Assembly: GCA_023437365.1 (NCBI GenBank)
Contig: JAEZGK010000028.1
Coordinates: 16,916 to 80,915 of the forward strand
Length of the DNA stretch: 64,000 nucleotides
Source: Bacillota bacterium
GTDB lineage: Bacteria > Bacillota > Clostridia > Lachnospirales > Lachnospiraceae
Direction: 5' to 3'
Part shown: in pieces, positions 62,496-64,000 of the stretch
Position numbering within the stretch: the stretch's first letter is position 1
How the letters are laid out: every line of letters starts with the position of its first letter
The notes under the pieces: generated by a model
Databases searched by the model: none
Told to the model about the DNA's origin: nothing
What the model saw: only the letters and a program-made list of their open reading frames with translations
Program-made: the position numbers and the translations under genes

Positions 62496-63455
62496 ATGAA
62501 CGAGATGTTGATGAAGCTTCAAAAGGTGGGTATCGTGCCTGTAATAAAATTAGAGGATGCCAGGGATGCGATTCCGTTAGCAAAGGCTTTGGTGGAGGGC
62601 GGACTTCCCTGTGCTGAAGTTACCTTCCGTACAGCAGCGGCGGAAGAATCCATCAGATTAATGAGACAGGCTTATCCCGATATGCTGATCGGGGCAGGGA
62701 CTGTATTAACTACCGAACAGGTGGACAAGGCTGTAACAGCAGGTGCAACCTTCATCGTGAGTCCAGGACTGAATCCCAAGGTGGTACGTTACTGCTTAGA
62801 TCAGGGTATTCCTATTACACCCGGCTGTTCCAATCCCAGTGATATCGAAGCTGCAATCGAACTTGGCCTTGATGTCGTGAAATTCTTCCCGGCAGAGGCA
62901 GCAGGCGGTCTTGCTATGATTAAAGCAATGGCTGCACCCTATGTGAATATGAAATTTATGCCCACCGGAGGGATCAATGCGAAGAATCTCATCTCCTACC
63001 TAGATTTTCCGAAGATCATTGCCTGTGGTGGCAGCTGGATGGTTAGCGATGAGATGGTGAAGGCAGGAGAATTCGATAAGATTACTGCATTGACCAGAGA
63101 AGCAGTATCCTTAATGCTGGGCTTCGAGGTTTGCCACGTCGGTATCAATACATCAAATGAGACAGAAGCTAATATGATAGCGGAGCTTTTCGTTAAGGCT
63201 TTTGGTTTTGCCAAGAATAATGGTAATACCTCGATCTTTACGGGTACTGGAATAGAAATCATGAAAGCACCTTATAAGGGCAGACTGGGACACATCGCCG
63301 TGCAGACCAATTATATCGATCGTGCTATCTATCATCTGGAGAAGCAAGGCTTCGTGATGAATGAAGAAAGTAAGAAATATAAGAACGATAAACTGATAGC
63401 AATCTATCTGGAACAGGAATTTGGTGGGTTTGCGGTTCACTTGCTACAGAAATAG
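62496..63455 (+). CDS. eda: KDPG/KHG aldolase fused to a glyoxalase-like (VOC) domain
   Basis: 319 aa. Residues 1-210 are the class I aldolase: GIVPVIKLEDARDAIPLAKA, E41 in AEVTFRT, IGAGTVLTTEQV, and the Schiff-base lysine K129 in LGLDVVKFFPAEAAGG. It splits 2-keto-3-deoxy-6-phosphogluconate and/or 4-hydroxy-2-oxoglutarate. Residues about 214-319 (FEVCHVGINTSNETEANMIA, then GHIAVQTNYIDRAIYHLEKQ) are a VOC/glyoxalase-type domain with unknown ligand. GGAGG ribosome site. No Entner-Doudoroff or sugar-acid genes are adjacent. Confidence 0.88.
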   Translation: MNEMLMKLQKVGIVPVIKLEDARDAIPLAKALVEGGLPCAEVTFRTAAAEESIRLMRQAYPDMLIGAGTVLTTEQVDKAVTAGATFIVSPGLNPKVVRYCLDQGIPITPGCSNPSDIEAAIELGLDVVKFFPAEAAGGLAMIKAMAAPYVNMKFMPTGGINAKNLISYLDFPKIIACGGSWMVSDEMVKAGEFDKITALTREAVSLMLGFEVCHVGINTSNETEANMIAELFVKAFGFAKNNGNTSIFTGTGIEIMKAPYKGRLGHIAVQTNYIDRAIYHLEKQGFVMNEESKKYKNDKLIAIYLEQEFGGFAVHLLQK

Positions 63456-63524
63456 GCTTGCAGTAGCGTAAGAAGTTCGAACATGATACCTGTCAAAGTT
63501 TAGATAAAAATTATGAAATTAATA

Positions 63525-63578
63525 TTACGGCTGTCTGCCTGGGGGAATACCCCTTCGGTTGGACAGCCGTAATTTTAT
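63525..63578 (+). terminator. Terminator after the aldolase gene
   Basis: TTACGGCTGTC (63525-63535) pairs with GACAGCCGTAA (63562-63572), with T4ATT following. Long loop with an inner GGGG/CCCC stem. Confidence 0.85.
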
Positions 63579-63759
63579 TCATAGACACCGACCTACTTTT
63601 GGAGTCTGGTTTCCGGACTTGAATATAATTGTGCCGGTCTATTGGATAATCATTAAGAAAGTTGCACATAATTATCTATATATCATAATTGTAAAGTCCT
63701 TGATTCACAGATATTCTACAGCTGTAAGAAAATGGCATGAAAAAAGTTATAAAAAGTTG

Positions 63760-63788
63760 TTGACTTTCGCTTCCGAGGGTGATATACT
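63760..63788 (+). promoter_or_regulatory. rRNA operon promoter
   Basis: TTGACT (63760-63765), exactly 17 bp, TATACT (63783-63788), with a G-rich stretch before the -10. The DNA from 63790 to the end (including AACCTTGATAATTGAACAGT at about 63877-63896) has the look of a 16S rRNA leader. The 16S gene should start beyond 64000. No coding sequence lies in 63579-64000. Confidence 0.7.
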
Positions 63789-64000
63789 TCATTTTGCTGA
63801 CGCGCCGACAACGGTTCGAAAGCAACAAATTAATAACTCGTAAAGCCTTATAAATCAAGGCGTTGCGAAAAACTGAACCTTGATAATTGAACAGTGAAAC
63901 AACCCTGAAAATTCTAAAAATATGGAGTGTCACATGCACTCCAAAAATAGATTTTCATTGAAACGCTAACTTCGATAGAAGTTTGCGTTTACGAACTCGT

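Overview
The window looks like a chromosomal segment of a low-GC, spore-forming anaerobic clostridium, most likely Lachnospiraceae (Lachnoclostridium/Anaerocolumna-like). The grounds are strong AGGAGG-type ribosome binding sites, a YyaC-type spore protease, a SpoIIQ-like LytM protein, a YvyF-like flagellar-operon protein, class III fructose-bisphosphatase, DUF6472 and DUF5711 proteins, and the order dnaX-ybaB-recR. This placement is inference from gene content; no 16S sequence lies inside the window, although an rRNA operon leader starts at its right end.

Layout. 1-4.9 kb: the start of an ABC exporter gene running off the left edge, a Sel1-repeat protein, and a divergent pair (DUF3825 protein and a membrane-anchored protein of unknown function). 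5.2-13.7 kb: an ABC-F ribosome-protection-type protein; a four-gene LytTR / DUF3021 / ABC ATPase / FtsX-type permease operon typical of peptide-antibiotic sensing and export; a duplicated-domain protein; a secreted BspA-like leucine-rich-repeat protein. 14.1-18 kb: a MalT-like LuxR regulator and three small, mostly membrane proteins.

18-36.3 kb is accessory DNA behind a tRNA-Gly(CCC) gene. Three related repeat blocks (about 18.1, 21.3 and 36.0 kb) each end in the tRNA 3' sequence. They divide the region into two modules: a BlaI/BlaR1-type regulatory pair with two clear operators, and a defence-like module. The second module holds a small minus-strand gene pair, a Z1-domain ATPase, a protein with a Cys cluster and a GreA-like tail, hsdM, hsdS, a membrane/coiled-coil protein, a GIY-YIG nuclease, an endonuclease III-like glycosylase, hsdR and two DUF4230 proteins. 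No integrase is visible. I read this as stepwise accretion of related elements at one tRNA.

36.6-64 kb is mostly core: SpoIIQ-like, NiaR, M15 peptidase, HD-GYP, dnaX, ybaB, then two tandem S8-like lipoprotein genes inserted before recR with a leftover recR start between them, then fbp. Next come a serine hydrolase, GNAT, ACT, Nudix and AadA-like genes, a YvyF-like gene, secD-secF, a 281-bp palindromic element, a coiled-coil membrane protein, yyaC, a LysM protein, DUF5711, CvpA and a KDPG aldolase fused to a glyoxalase-like domain. A perfect -35/-10 pair and leader of an rRNA operon closes the window.

Start codons were chosen by ribosome binding site position, so several differ from the longest open frame.
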